A stretch of 61,494 bases of DNA from Sneathiella sp. (GTDB taxonomy: Bacteria > Pseudomonadota > Alphaproteobacteria > Sneathiellales > Sneathiellaceae): assembly GCF_029233945.1 (NCBI RefSeq), contig NZ_JARGOQ010000020.1, positions 1 to 61,494 on the forward strand, in the 5' to 3' direction. The translations under genes were made by a program, and so were the position numbers. Shown piece after piece: positions 1 to 8,521 of the stretch (position 1 is the first letter of the stretch; the number at the start of each line of letters is the position of its first letter). Below the pieces are notes generated by a model. That model ran no database searches and was not told the DNA's origin. It saw nothing but the letters and a program-made list of their open reading frames with translations.

Positions 1-1094
1 ATATCCATGCGCTGGTCCGCGATGAGCAGGGCGCGAAGATGTCCAAATCCAAGGGTAATGTGGTCGACCCGCTGGAGCTGATGGACAAATACGGCGCCGA
101 TGCGCTGCGTTTTTTCCTCTCCACCAGCGCCGCGCAAGGCCGCGATGTGCGCCTTTCCGAGCAGCGGGTCGAGGGCTACCGCAATTTTGCGACCAAGCTC
201 TGGAATGCCGCCCGCTTCTGCGAGATGAATGACTGCGCGGTGCCGGAAGGGTTTGATCCCTTCGCGGTGAAAGAGACCATTAATCAATGGATTGTCGGCG
301 AGACGGTCAAATGCGAAAGCGCGGTGCGCGCGGCGATCGAGGGCTATCGTTTTAACGATGCCTCCAACGCGATCTATGCCTTCACCTGGAATGTCTTCTG
401 CGACTGGTATCTCGAATTCGCGAAGCTGCCCTTCATGGGCAATGACAAGGCGGAAACGCAGGCAACAGCGGCCTGGGCGCTGGACCAGATCCTGAAAATC
501 CTGCATCCCTTTATGCCGTTTGTCACTGAGGAACTCTGGGGCAGCGTCGCGGCAAAGCGGAACAGCGATCTGATCGTTGCCGACTGGCCGGTCTATCCGG
601 CGGAGGGCGTCAATGCGGATGCAACGGCGGAAATGGATTGGGTACAGGAGCTGATCACCGGCATTCGCGGGGTGCGCAGCGAAATGAATGTGCCCGCCGG
701 TGCGAAAATTCCGCTGATCTTCAATGAGGGGAGCGCGGACGATAACGCCCGGCTTGAAAAACATTGGGATATCATCGCCCGCATGGCCCGGCTGGAGTCG
801 CGCGAGATTGATGCCGCTGTGCCGAAAGGGGCGCTGCAATTTGTGCATAAGGGCGCGACGGTCATACTCCCGCTCGCGGGGGCGATGGATCTGGACGCGG
901 AGAAAGCGCGGATCGCCAAGGAAATGGCTAAGCTCTCGGGCTATATGACCGGCCTCAACAAGAAGCTCGGCAACGAAAAATTCGTCGCCAATGCCCCGGC
1001 GGATGTGGTCGAGGGCGAGAAGGCGAAGCTGGCGGATGCCGAAACCCAACTCGCCAAGCTCAACGATGCAGCGGAACGCCTCGCGGAGCTTTGA
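1..1094 (+). CDS. valS: valyl-tRNA synthetase, C-terminal part (5' end outside window)
   Basis: Charges tRNA-Val with valine in the cytoplasm (class I aminoacyl-tRNA synthetase). The frame is open from base 3, so the true start lies upstream. The first visible residues lead into the KMSKSKGNVVDP signature of the catalytic loop (bases 36-71). After this come the helical anticodon-binding domain (including LHPFMPFVTEELW) and a C-terminal Lys/Glu-rich coiled coil of about 65 residues, typical of ValRS. The HIGH motif and editing domain are outside the window. A strong terminator follows within 25 bp of the stop. The assignment is secure; the gene is partial only because of the window edge. Confidence 0.97.
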   Translation, partial: IHALVRDEQGAKMSKSKGNVVDPLELMDKYGADALRFFLSTSAAQGRDVRLSEQRVEGYRNFATKLWNAARFCEMNDCAVPEGFDPFAVKETINQWIVGETVKCESAVRAAIEGYRFNDASNAIYAFTWNVFCDWYLEFAKLPFMGNDKAETQATAAWALDQILKILHPFMPFVTEELWGSVAAKRNSDLIVADWPVYPAEGVNADATAEMDWVQELITGIRGVRSEMNVPAGAKIPLIFNEGSADDNARLEKHWDIIARMARLESREIDAAVPKGALQFVHKGATVILPLAGAMDLDAEKARIAKEMAKLSGYMTGLNKKLGNEKFVANAPADVVEGEKAKLADAETQLAKLNDAAERLAEL

Positions 1095-1114
1095 ACGCCC
1101 GGCTCGGGATTAAG

Positions 1115-1142
1115 AAGCGGCGCTTTGGCGCCGCTTTTTTTT
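1115..1142 (+). terminator. intrinsic terminator of valS
   Basis: A 9-bp perfect stem (1115-1123 pairing with 1128-1136, AAGCGGCGC/GCGCCGCTT) with a 4-nt loop runs into a block of eight T residues. It lies 20 bp after the valS stop. Confidence 0.9.
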
Positions 1143-1264
1143 GTCTGTTTGATGGCAAAAATATGATCATTTTATGATCGATGCGGCCAAAGCTTGAACC
1201 GGAAATATACCACATTACTTGCGGGATAACGATGTATTAGACATTTTTAACCAAGAGGTCAGCA

Positions 1265-1597
1265 ATGCAAAGTGAATATCCGCAAACCCATGTATTGGGC
1301 AACCGAACAAAAACCATCCCCCAGATGAGGAAGCGGTTAATTGAAATCGCGAATGAGCATAAATTGCCCGAATTACGCGAGATAGCGGAAGGACTGTATC
1401 GCAAATCCGCCCTCAAAAAAGGTAACGAATTAAGATCCGGCGCGCGCGATCACGGCGTTCCAGAGGCGGGTCTGCTGCCGTTCAATCCAGGGCACCATCG
1501 GACAGATGACGAGCCACGGCAACAGGATCAGGCAGGCCGCTCCGCCGCCGACTATCGCATCCGTCAGCCAATGACCGCCGCCCGCAAGGCGTGGTAG
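1265..1597 (+). CDS. putative small basic/helical protein, unknown function
   Basis: No family is recognised. An ATG follows a good ribosome-binding site (AAGAGGTC, 6-9 bp spacing) in a region after the valS terminator. The first 58 or so residues look like a real protein: charged, strongly helical, with patterns such as MRKRLIEIANEHKLPELREI and AEGLYRKSALKKG. The remaining 50 residues lie antisense to the 3' end of the PAP2 gene and are rich in R, H, Q and P, like a shadow frame. Either the gene is genuinely convergent and overlapping by about 170 bp, or a shorter ancestral gene lost its stop codon. Confidence applies to the existence of a translated gene, not to its full length. Confidence 0.45.
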   Translation: MQSEYPQTHVLGNRTKTIPQMRKRLIEIANEHKLPELREIAEGLYRKSALKKGNELRSGARDHGVPEAGLLPFNPGHHRTDDEPRQQDQAGRSAADYRIRQPMTAARKAW

Positions 1598-2182
1598 GCA
1601 AACGAAAACCATCAGCAGAACGCTTAAAATCGCGATATAGGGACGATCCCGGAACAGCATAATAATACCGCCCGCGAACAGCGCGCTGGTCATCGCATGG
1701 TCTCCGGGGAAGGAATTGTCGGTCGAGGTCTTCACCGTATAGCCCGTGATATAGTCATTTATGTTGTTGAACGGGCTGAGAACGAGGCCGGGGCTTGGAT
1801 GAATGAAATCGCCAACCAGCTTTTTCGACACCAGCAAGGCGAGCAGGATGAGGAAGGTAATTGCGCTAAGTTTCGCCATGACCGCGATACGTGCTTTCCG
1901 CTCCGTCGAGGCCACCATATAGATACAGATGGCAAGCATGGCAACGAATGTTCCCTGATCGAAGGTTTTACTGTTCGTCCAGGCCCAGAACTGGGTGAGG
2001 AAGCCATCCGGCGTAATTGTGTCATTCAGGATCCGGAAAACACCAATATCCAGCTTCCGCCAGATGACGTCATAGAACCCGGTCAGATTTGACATCAGCA
2101 AAATCACGGCCGACAGGGTGCAGACGATCAGCAGGGTTATTCGCGTTCGCAGCAGGCGCGCGTCTGAGGTGGAAAGGGACAT
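1430..2182 (-). CDS. PAP2-family membrane phosphatase
   Basis: Integral inner-membrane protein of 250 residues with about six hydrophobic segments, of the phosphatidic acid phosphatase type 2 / lipid phosphatase superfamily. Motif 2 is SFPGDH (residues 157-162, including the catalytic His) and motif 3 is R198-x5-H204-x3-D208. Motif 1, normally K-x6-RP, reads K121-LVGDFI-H128-P, so the conserved Arg is His. This may alter phosphate binding or the family subtype. The likely substrate is a lipid phosphate or undecaprenyl pyrophosphate, but nothing here fixes it. It is a single gene between a convergent small ORF and a divergent amidase. Confidence 0.85.
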   Translation of the reverse strand: MSLSTSDARLLRTRITLLIVCTLSAVILLMSNLTGFYDVIWRKLDIGVFRILNDTITPDGFLTQFWAWTNSKTFDQGTFVAMLAICIYMVASTERKARIAVMAKLSAITFLILLALLVSKKLVGDFIHPSPGLVLSPFNNINDYITGYTVKTSTDNSFPGDHAMTSALFAGGIIMLFRDRPYIAILSVLLMVFVCLPRLAGGGHWLTDAIVGGGAACLILLPWLVICPMVPWIERQQTRLWNAVIARAGS

Positions 2183-2377
2183 TGCGCTCCGGTTTACTCT
2201 AATATTGTAACCAAATTGTCATATGATCTTCTATTTATGGTTAGGGAAATGGGCTTGTCAATCCCGGCTCGTAAGTTTGTGATTGAGGCGGGAGGGAAAA
2301 TAGCCTTACACTTCCGCTGATAATTTCACGCAACGAAAAGCCGGGAATACCCGGCATCAGCGAGAGGGAGCCCATCC

Positions 2378-3832
2378 ATGACAGACATTCATTTTGCGTC
2401 CGCCCATGAACAGGCGGCGAAAATCGTTCAAGGGGAAATCGGCGCGGAGGAGCTGCTCGATCATTATCTCGCGCGCATCGCCAAATATAACGGCGATCTC
2501 AATGCCGTGATCTGGATGGACGAGAAAACCGCGCGGGCACGGGCGCGGGAGGCGGATGCGGCGCGGAGCAGAGGCGATCGGCTGGGCCCGCTCCACGGTG
2601 TGCCGATGACGATCAAGGAAAGCTACAACCTTGTTGGCAGCCCCTCGACCTGGGGCAATCCGGCGTGGAAAGACCATTATCCGGAGAAAAATGCCCTGAG
2701 TGTGCAGCGGCTTCTCGATGTCGGCGCGAATATCTTCGGCAAGACCAACGTGCCCTTCATGCTCGCCGACTGGCAGAGCTTTAACGATATCTACGGCACG
2801 ACGAACAATCCCTGGGACCTCGGCCGGACACCGGGCGGCTCGTCGGGCGGCTCGGCTGCGGCACTGGCGGCGGGGCTGTCGGGGATCGAGACCGGCTCCG
2901 ACATTGGCGCGTCCATCCGTAACCCGGCGCATTACTGCGGCGTCTGCGGTCACAAGCCGACCTATGGCATCATTCCGGGGCATGGCCAGAAACCGCCGGG
3001 GATTGTCGCCGACAGCGATATCGCCGTGCTGGGCCCGCTCGCACGCTCCGCCTTCGATCTCGAAATTGCCCTCGATGTGATGGCGGGGGCGGGGCGACCG
3101 CAAAACGCCGCCTGGACGCTCAACCTGAAACCGGCGCGCCACCGGCACCTTGCGGATTTCCGCGTCGCCGTGATGACGAGCGCCGAGGGGTTCGATGTCG
3201 ATAATGACTATCAGGCGGCCCTCAGCGCCATTGCCGACAAGCTGGAGGCGGCGGGCGCCCGCGTCAGCCGCACCGCCCGGCCCGATATTCCCATCGCCGC
3301 GGCCTATGAGACCTATATCCTGCTCTTGCGGGCGGCGACGTCCGGCGCACTTACCGAGGAGCAGCTGGCGCGCTTTCGCAAGATCGTTGCCGAGGCGGAT
3401 CCCGACGACAAGAGCTATCTCACCCTGATGGCGCGGGCCGGGACGCTGCCGCATAAGGAATGGCTGCGGATCAATAACGAGCGTCACCTGATGGCGCTAA
3501 AATGGGCATCGTTCTTTGAGGACTACGATATTCTCATCTGTCCCGCCGCCGCCGGACCGGCGTTCCCGCAAAACCAGACGGGGGAGCGGCAGGACCGCAT
3601 GATCGATATCAATGGCAATCCGCAGCCGAGCACGGATCAGATGTTTTGGGCGGGCTACCCCAACATGGTCGATCTGCCCTCCACCGTGGTGCCGGCGGGG
3701 ATCACGCCCGGCGGTCTGCCGGTCGGGCTGCAGGCCGTCGCGGCTTACGGCGAGGACAAGACCTCCCTCCGGCTCTGCCAGCTGATCGAGGAGGCATTCG
3801 GCGGCTTCACCCCGCCGCCCGGGTATGATTGA
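2378..3832 (+). CDS. amidase signature family hydrolase
   Basis: Hydrolyses an amide or related C-N bond in the cytoplasm (484 residues, the usual family length). The Ser-cisSer-Lys triad is visible: Lys80 in MTIKESYN, the Gly/Ser-rich GGSSGGS at 153-159, and the nucleophile Ser179 in GSDIGASIR. The start is an ATG preceded by AGAGGGAG. There is no signal peptide. Substrate cannot be told from sequence. It resembles general amidases more than GatA, because no gatB or gatC lies nearby. It stands alone, with 195 bp upstream separating it from the divergent PAP2 gene. Confidence 0.9.
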   Translation: MTDIHFASAHEQAAKIVQGEIGAEELLDHYLARIAKYNGDLNAVIWMDEKTARARAREADAARSRGDRLGPLHGVPMTIKESYNLVGSPSTWGNPAWKDHYPEKNALSVQRLLDVGANIFGKTNVPFMLADWQSFNDIYGTTNNPWDLGRTPGGSSGGSAAALAAGLSGIETGSDIGASIRNPAHYCGVCGHKPTYGIIPGHGQKPPGIVADSDIAVLGPLARSAFDLEIALDVMAGAGRPQNAAWTLNLKPARHRHLADFRVAVMTSAEGFDVDNDYQAALSAIADKLEAAGARVSRTARPDIPIAAAYETYILLLRAATSGALTEEQLARFRKIVAEADPDDKSYLTLMARAGTLPHKEWLRINNERHLMALKWASFFEDYDILICPAAAGPAFPQNQTGERQDRMIDINGNPQPSTDQMFWAGYPNMVDLPSTVVPAGITPGGLPVGLQAVAAYGEDKTSLRLCQLIEEAFGGFTPPPGYD

Positions 3833-3968
3833 GCCGGGCGCAGCCTTAACCCCAAAGACTCCCCGAAAATGCCTTAATTTCGGCGGCCTTTGATAAGAGA
3901 CTGTATTTAAACGGAAAATAAATCTCCGGGCGACCGAAGCCTAAATTTTTCGTAAAAATGCAGACAGA

Positions 3969-3998
3969 TAGCAAGACTTTGTAAAGAAAATCTTGCTA
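3969..3998. repeat. 8-bp inverted repeat upstream of the small membrane protein gene
   Basis: TAGCAAGA (3969-3976) and TCTTGCTA (3991-3998) form a perfect dyad with a 14-nt AT-rich spacer, about 95 bp before the gene at 4092. It could be a repressor operator or an RNA hairpin; there is no T-run on either side, so a terminator is unlikely. Confidence 0.4.
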
Positions 3999-4091
3999 CC
4001 TCTTGTCGCAGGATGACTGCGCCGATGCGCCTCGGTCTGAGCGGCGAATATGGACCGGGATGACGGCGGAACTTCTGCTTTGGAGGCAAAA

Positions 4092-4517
4092 ATGGCCTAT
4101 GCCATTCCGATGATCGAGCCGCAAACCCGGAGACGGGCGATTGCCTATGCGGGCATCTCCTGGACCTGCCTGTTTTTCGGGCCCTTTCCGGCGTTGTACC
4201 GGAGCCATATCCTCGGCTTTGTCGGCATGTCGCTGGTCAATCTGGCGACGCTTGGTTTCTCCCTGCCGGTTTTCATTTTCGTCTATAACGCCTGGCACTA
4301 TCATTCGCTGCTGTCGCGGGGGTATCGCCCGGCGCGGGACAGCCACACAGCCATGACGGAAGAAGCCGTCCGTGTACCGCCGAGCTTTCAGGATAATATG
4401 GAAGATATTTACGACACCGGAGAGACGCCAAAGAGACAGCGGATCCGCCTGGCGTCGCCGAAATTATCCGACCGCCTGATCGATGACCATCATCAGGGAT
4501 CCTTCCTGAAGAAATAA
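4092..4517 (+). CDS. small membrane protein, DUF2628-like
   Basis: A 141-residue protein with two predicted membrane helices: one around the phrase ISWTCLFFGPFPALYRSH, the second around LATLGFSLPVFIFVYNAWHY. It then has a hydrophilic C-terminal tail of about 65 residues. The FSWxxLFFGPFxALYR-type first helix resembles DUF2628-like proteins, whose role is unknown. An upstream in-frame ATG at 4050 exists, but the start at 4092 is chosen because it has a clear GGAGG 6 nt upstream and begins MAYAIPM. It is convergent with the thioesterase gene, 8 bp apart. Confidence 0.7.
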   Translation: MAYAIPMIEPQTRRRAIAYAGISWTCLFFGPFPALYRSHILGFVGMSLVNLATLGFSLPVFIFVYNAWHYHSLLSRGYRPARDSHTAMTEEAVRVPPSFQDNMEDIYDTGETPKRQRIRLASPKLSDRLIDDHHQGSFLKK

Positions 4518-4525
4518 TTTGCCTG

Positions 4526-4939
4526 CTACAGCAGCATGACGCTGGTCGTCACATGGGAGACAGGTTTCGCCGCGTCGCCCATATGCAAATTTACCTCCCC
4601 ATAGACGAGCCGCTTGCCGGACTTGACAATGCGTGCCTCGGCGAACATCTCGTCCCCTTGCGCCGGACGGAGGAAGGTCGTCTGCATATTGACGGAGGTC
4701 ATGGAGACGAAAGAGCCCGCATTGGCGGCGACGGCAAAGACCATGGCGGTATCGGCAAGCGCCATGATCGCCTGACCGCAGATCATCCCGCCCAGGCGAT
4801 TGATCCGGTCCGTTGCGGGAATGCGTAACGTCGCGCTTCCCGTCGTAATGTCGGTGATCGTGATGTCCAGCTCCTTGATCCAGTCGGCGAAGCTGTTTTC
4901 GAAGAAGTCTTGCGCTTCCTTTAGAGTAATTTCAGACAT
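4526..4939 (-). CDS. PaaI-type hotdog-fold thioesterase
   Basis: A 137-residue single hotdog domain, probably hydrolysing an acyl-CoA thioester in the cytoplasm. The family signature lies in RLGGMICGQAIMALADTAM, where the usual HGG before the active-site helix is replaced by a GGMICG form, and the β-strand motif TTFLRPA follows. The start at 4939 (MSEITLKEAQ) is chosen over the longer frame to 5008 because the extra 23 residues are basic and non-conserved and an AAAGGG lies just upstream of 4939. It is divergent from the acyl-CoA ligase at 5100, which may supply its substrate class. Confidence 0.82.
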   Translation of the reverse strand: MSEITLKEAQDFFENSFADWIKELDITITDITTGSATLRIPATDRINRLGGMICGQAIMALADTAMVFAVAANAGSFVSMTSVNMQTTFLRPAQGDEMFAEARIVKSGKRLVYGEVNLHMGDAAKPVSHVTTSVMLL

Positions 4940-5099
4940 GCGGCCCTTTATTGTTAGATTTCTGCCAAAGTTACAATGGCGCAAGTTTCGGCGGCGGGCA
5001 ATATGCAATGCAATCGCCCATTTCCTGCGGTGTCATCCTTTCCCTTTACGTTCGCTGCGATTTCTCTAATATTTCAAGAAAACAGACAGGGAGCAGGGA

Positions 5100-6659
5100 A
5101 TGTTTATTTCACAGTTATTGACGCGCGCGGTCCAGACCAAGCGCGACTGCATCGCCACCATTTGCGCCGGGCGGGAGCGGACCTATGGGGAGTTTGCGGA
5201 ACGGGTACAGAAGTTTGCCGGCGCGCTCCGGTCTTTCGGCATCACGAAGGGGGAACGGGTGGCCATTCTCGCGCATAATTCCGATCGGTATCTGGAATTC
5301 TACTATGCGACGCCCTGGGCGGGCGGGGTGTTCGTGCCCGTGAATACGCGCCTTGCGGTGCCGGAGTTTGCCTATTGGCTGGATGATTCAGGCTCGGAAA
5401 TCCTGCTCGTCGATGACGCCTTTGCGCCCGCCGTGCCGGAGCTGAAAAAGCGGGTCGCGAGTTTGCGGGAAATTGTTTATATCGGCGATGGCGACACACC
5501 GGAGGGGATGCTGAATTATGAAACCCTCATCGAGAGCCATGATCCGGTCCCGGATGCCGGGCGCGGCTTTGACGATATCGCCGGGCTTTTTTATACCGGC
5601 GGGACGACGGGCGTCTCCAAGGGGGTAATGCTCAGCCATACGAACTTCATCACCAACACGCTGAACGCCATGCCCTGCTTCAGCTTCGAGGAAGATGCCC
5701 GCTGGCTGCATGTGGCGCCGATGTTCCATATTGCTGATGGCGCGGCGGTGTTCGGCACGACCATGGGCCTCGGTGTCCATGTTTTCATTCCGGGCTTCAC
5801 GCCCAAGGGCACGATGGAGGCGGTACAGCAATATAAGATCACCAATACCCTTCTCGTGCCGACCATGGTCAATATGGTGGTCAATGACCCGGATATTGCC
5901 AACTACGATATGTCGAGCCTGAAAGACATTATCTATGGCGCCTCCCCGATGCCGGAGGCGGTGATCGTGAAAGCGCTGGAGGTTCTGCCGGACGCGGGCT
6001 TCACTCATGCCTATGGCCAGACGGAATGCGCGCCGCTGGTGACTTTTACGGGGCCGGAATTTCATGTGATGGACGGGCCGAACGCGGGGCGGTTCAAGTC
6101 GGCGGGGCGGCCCGCCTATGCGGTGGAGGTGCGGATTTTCGATGCCAATGACGCAGAAGTGCCCTATGGCACCGTTGGACAGATTTGCGTGCGTGGCGCG
6201 AATGTCATGCTCGGTTACTGGAACAAGCCAGAGCAGACGGCAGAGGCGCTTCGCGGGGGCTGGATGCATTCGGGCGACGGCGGCTATATGGATGAGCAGG
6301 GCTTCGTCTATGTCGTCGATCGGGTGAAGGACATGATCATATCGGGCGGGGAGAATGTCTATTCCGCCGAGGTCGAGAATGCGGTCTATCAGCATCCGGC
6401 GGTTGCCGAATGCGCGGTGATCGGTATCCCCCATGAAACCTGGGGCGAGCAGGTCCACGCCGTTGTCCGGCTGCATGACGGCAAGGAGAGCAGCGAGCAG
6501 GATGTGATCGCGTTCAGCCACACGCTGATCGCCGGGTTCAAATGCCCGCGCAGCGTTACCTTCGTGACCGATCCGCTGCCGCTCTCCGGGGCGGGCAAGA
6601 TTTTGAAGACGGAACTGCGCAAACCCTATTGGGCGGACAAGGAAAAGCAGGTCAGTTAG
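5100..6659 (+). CDS. AMP-dependent acyl-CoA synthetase/ligase
   Basis: ANL-superfamily enzyme (519 residues) that activates a carboxylic acid with ATP and then CoA. The P-loop is YTGGTTGVSKG (about residues 164-174). The core Asp motif is HSGDGGYMDEQGF, the hinge region follows at VVDRVKDMIISGGENVY, and the C-terminal catalytic Lys sits in GAGKILKTELR. Length and motifs fit medium/long-chain fatty acyl-CoA ligases (FadD-like); the true acid is unknown. The ATG has AGCAGGGA upstream. It is divergent from the PaaI-type thioesterase, a plausible acyl-CoA activation/hydrolysis pair. Confidence 0.9.
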   Translation: MFISQLLTRAVQTKRDCIATICAGRERTYGEFAERVQKFAGALRSFGITKGERVAILAHNSDRYLEFYYATPWAGGVFVPVNTRLAVPEFAYWLDDSGSEILLVDDAFAPAVPELKKRVASLREIVYIGDGDTPEGMLNYETLIESHDPVPDAGRGFDDIAGLFYTGGTTGVSKGVMLSHTNFITNTLNAMPCFSFEEDARWLHVAPMFHIADGAAVFGTTMGLGVHVFIPGFTPKGTMEAVQQYKITNTLLVPTMVNMVVNDPDIANYDMSSLKDIIYGASPMPEAVIVKALEVLPDAGFTHAYGQTECAPLVTFTGPEFHVMDGPNAGRFKSAGRPAYAVEVRIFDANDAEVPYGTVGQICVRGANVMLGYWNKPEQTAEALRGGWMHSGDGGYMDEQGFVYVVDRVKDMIISGGENVYSAEVENAVYQHPAVAECAVIGIPHETWGEQVHAVVRLHDGKESSEQDVIAFSHTLIAGFKCPRSVTFVTDPLPLSGAGKILKTELRKPYWADKEKQVS

Positions 6660-6673
6660 CGCGCGCCATTCCG

Positions 6674-8335
6674 TCACCCGGCGCGGGTACAATCCCTGAC
6701 CTCGACCCGCCGTCGGGGCAGGCTGCTGCTGTTATCCTCGCCCCGGCCGATCATATAGAGCGCGGTCTTGTTGAGCCCGGCCTCTGTCAGCAGGCGGGTG
6801 ACCGCCGCCGCGCGTTGACGCGAGAGGCGGTAGTTATCAAAGCTCGACCCGCTCGGGTCCGAATGGCCGGAGACCACGATGAATTGGCTGCCGCCATCGA
6901 GATACCGGCCCGCCAGCTTGCGGATCAGGCTTTTTGTCTCTTCGCTGGGCACCGCCGTCGAGCCGACCTTGAACGTCACCACCAGATGCGGCGATTGATC
7001 CCAGCAGTAGTCGGGGATGGTGGCGACAATGCGCTTGGTATGATCGAGTTCCACTTCATTGAGGGCGTAAGAGATCCGGCCAAGCCCTTCCTCAAGATTA
7101 TCAAGCGCAGCCTCTGATTTCGCGGCGCTCCGTTCCAGCGCGTCCAGCTTCAGCTTGAGATTTGCTGTGTCCGCCTGTTCGCGTTGCCGGGTTGACTTGG
7201 CGAGGGTTGTGATATTGTCGCTATTCTCCCGCGCCAGCTTCTCGATGGTCCCGATCTTGTCCTCAAGACCGGCAAGGCGCGTCTCTTCCTTCGGCGTCTC
7301 TCCGCCATAAAGGGGTCCGAGATTTTCGACCGGCACGGCGAAGGGGAGGCGGGTGCTGCCGTTGAAGAACAGTTCGAACCGGGAGGTAGAGCCAAGATAG
7401 AGGACCGGCTCTGCAGTCGCTCCCTGATGCAACCTTACAACGGGGAAGCTGAAAAAACTGGTCAGGCTTCGCTGGAACTTATCCGACACGGCCACTTCCT
7501 CCGGCAGGTCGGCGAGGTCGCTATGGCAGAGGTTCGACATATTGAGCGCCGGGTACAGGGTCTTGGTCTCCGTCGCAGCGGGGACAATTTTCTTGTCCGC
7601 CACCATGATGATACATTCGCGCAAATCCCGTGCCTGATGAGCGGCATAGAGGATCGATCCGCTTGAGGCCAGCACGAGCAACAGGATCGTCACAAAGAAA
7701 CGATGATTGTTGAACGTGCAGACCGCAAGGAAACGACGGTAGATATCGCGCGCAATATCACCCGCGTCGGGCCCGGTGGCGGCGTGTAGCGCTTTCTTGT
7801 GGCGATGCAGGGAGAGGGCCAGATGTTCGCGCCCGATCAGGATTTGCGACGGGTTCTTGCGATTGCGCTTTGGCAGCAGAAAAATGAACATATGCAGGAT
7901 GTTGAGAATAAAAATCCCGAGGCTGAGGCCGATGATCTTGAGCCGCCGGACGGGTTTCAGATGCTTGTGCGAGGTGGACAGGGTGACCTTGACCAGCAGC
8001 CAGATGCCGAAAATCACGGCAAGGATAATCGTATAGAATACCCAGGCTTTCAGGATGATAACCGTCAGCACGCCGCCGTTCCTGAGCGCGCTGATGAAGA
8101 AATCGTCAAGTCCTGCAAATTTAAGGTACTGAAGATCGAAAACGCCGTAATGCAGCGTTTCGAAAAACAGGCCAAAAACAAAGAAATAGCATAGCACAAG
8201 GGTGGTCAGGAACGGCACCAGCAACGCGAGGTTATAGGTGCGGTTCACCCGCAAATGCACCTCGCAGAAGATGTCATCATCAAGAGCCTTGTTGCGGCAG
8301 CGCACCCCGGCGCGCGTTATTCCTTCACATTGCAT
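6674..8335 (-). CDS. zinc-knuckle-like, multi-TM protein with C-terminal OmpA peptidoglycan-binding domain
   Basis: 553 residues in three parts. Residues 3-27 form a Cys/His knuckle with the pattern C-x-G-x-T-x2-G-x2-C…C-x2-H, probably a small metal site. Hydrophobic segments lie near 34-58, 88-117, 135-157 and 214-236. After a periplasm-like region and an α-helical stretch (about 345-420) comes an OmpA C-terminal fold near 440-550 (VVSGHSDPSGSSFDNYRLS, LSRQRAAAVTRLL), which binds peptidoglycan in known families. Both loops flanking the third segment are rich in Lys, Arg and His, so that segment may be re-entrant. Three true spans would place the knuckle in the cytoplasm and OmpA in the periplasm. 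Function is unknown. Confidence 0.75.
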   Translation of the reverse strand: MQCEGITRAGVRCRNKALDDDIFCEVHLRVNRTYNLALLVPFLTTLVLCYFFVFGLFFETLHYGVFDLQYLKFAGLDDFFISALRNGGVLTVIILKAWVFYTIILAVIFGIWLLVKVTLSTSHKHLKPVRRLKIIGLSLGIFILNILHMFIFLLPKRNRKNPSQILIGREHLALSLHRHKKALHAATGPDAGDIARDIYRRFLAVCTFNNHRFFVTILLLVLASSGSILYAAHQARDLRECIIMVADKKIVPAATETKTLYPALNMSNLCHSDLADLPEEVAVSDKFQRSLTSFFSFPVVRLHQGATAEPVLYLGSTSRFELFFNGSTRLPFAVPVENLGPLYGGETPKEETRLAGLEDKIGTIEKLARENSDNITTLAKSTRQREQADTANLKLKLDALERSAAKSEAALDNLEEGLGRISYALNEVELDHTKRIVATIPDYCWDQSPHLVVTFKVGSTAVPSEETKSLIRKLAGRYLDGGSQFIVVSGHSDPSGSSFDNYRLSRQRAAAVTRLLTEAGLNKTALYMIGRGEDNSSSLPRRRVEVRDCTRAG

Positions 8336-8521
8336 TGTTTCGACGCCTCTTGGTTTTCGGAAGCAAATAATCTTAAAAATAGTAAATTAAATATTAAAAA
8401 CAAGTATAAGGTGTATTTCCGCGAAAAATATCCCCCCGGCCTTCGTAAATCCGGGCTGGCGCTTGTCCTCGCTCGCCGATCGTATTAACTAGGGACTATA
8501 GATTTCACGAAAGAGAAGAAT

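Noticed and set aside
1162-1180. TATGATC direct repeats before the small ORF
   Set aside because: Two 7-bp copies 11 bp apart in AT-rich DNA are likely by chance and show no further support.
5388-6692. 434-residue minus-strand frame across the acyl-CoA ligase
   Set aside because: Fully antisense to a well-supported gene, with shadow-like composition and no ribosome-binding site or motif.
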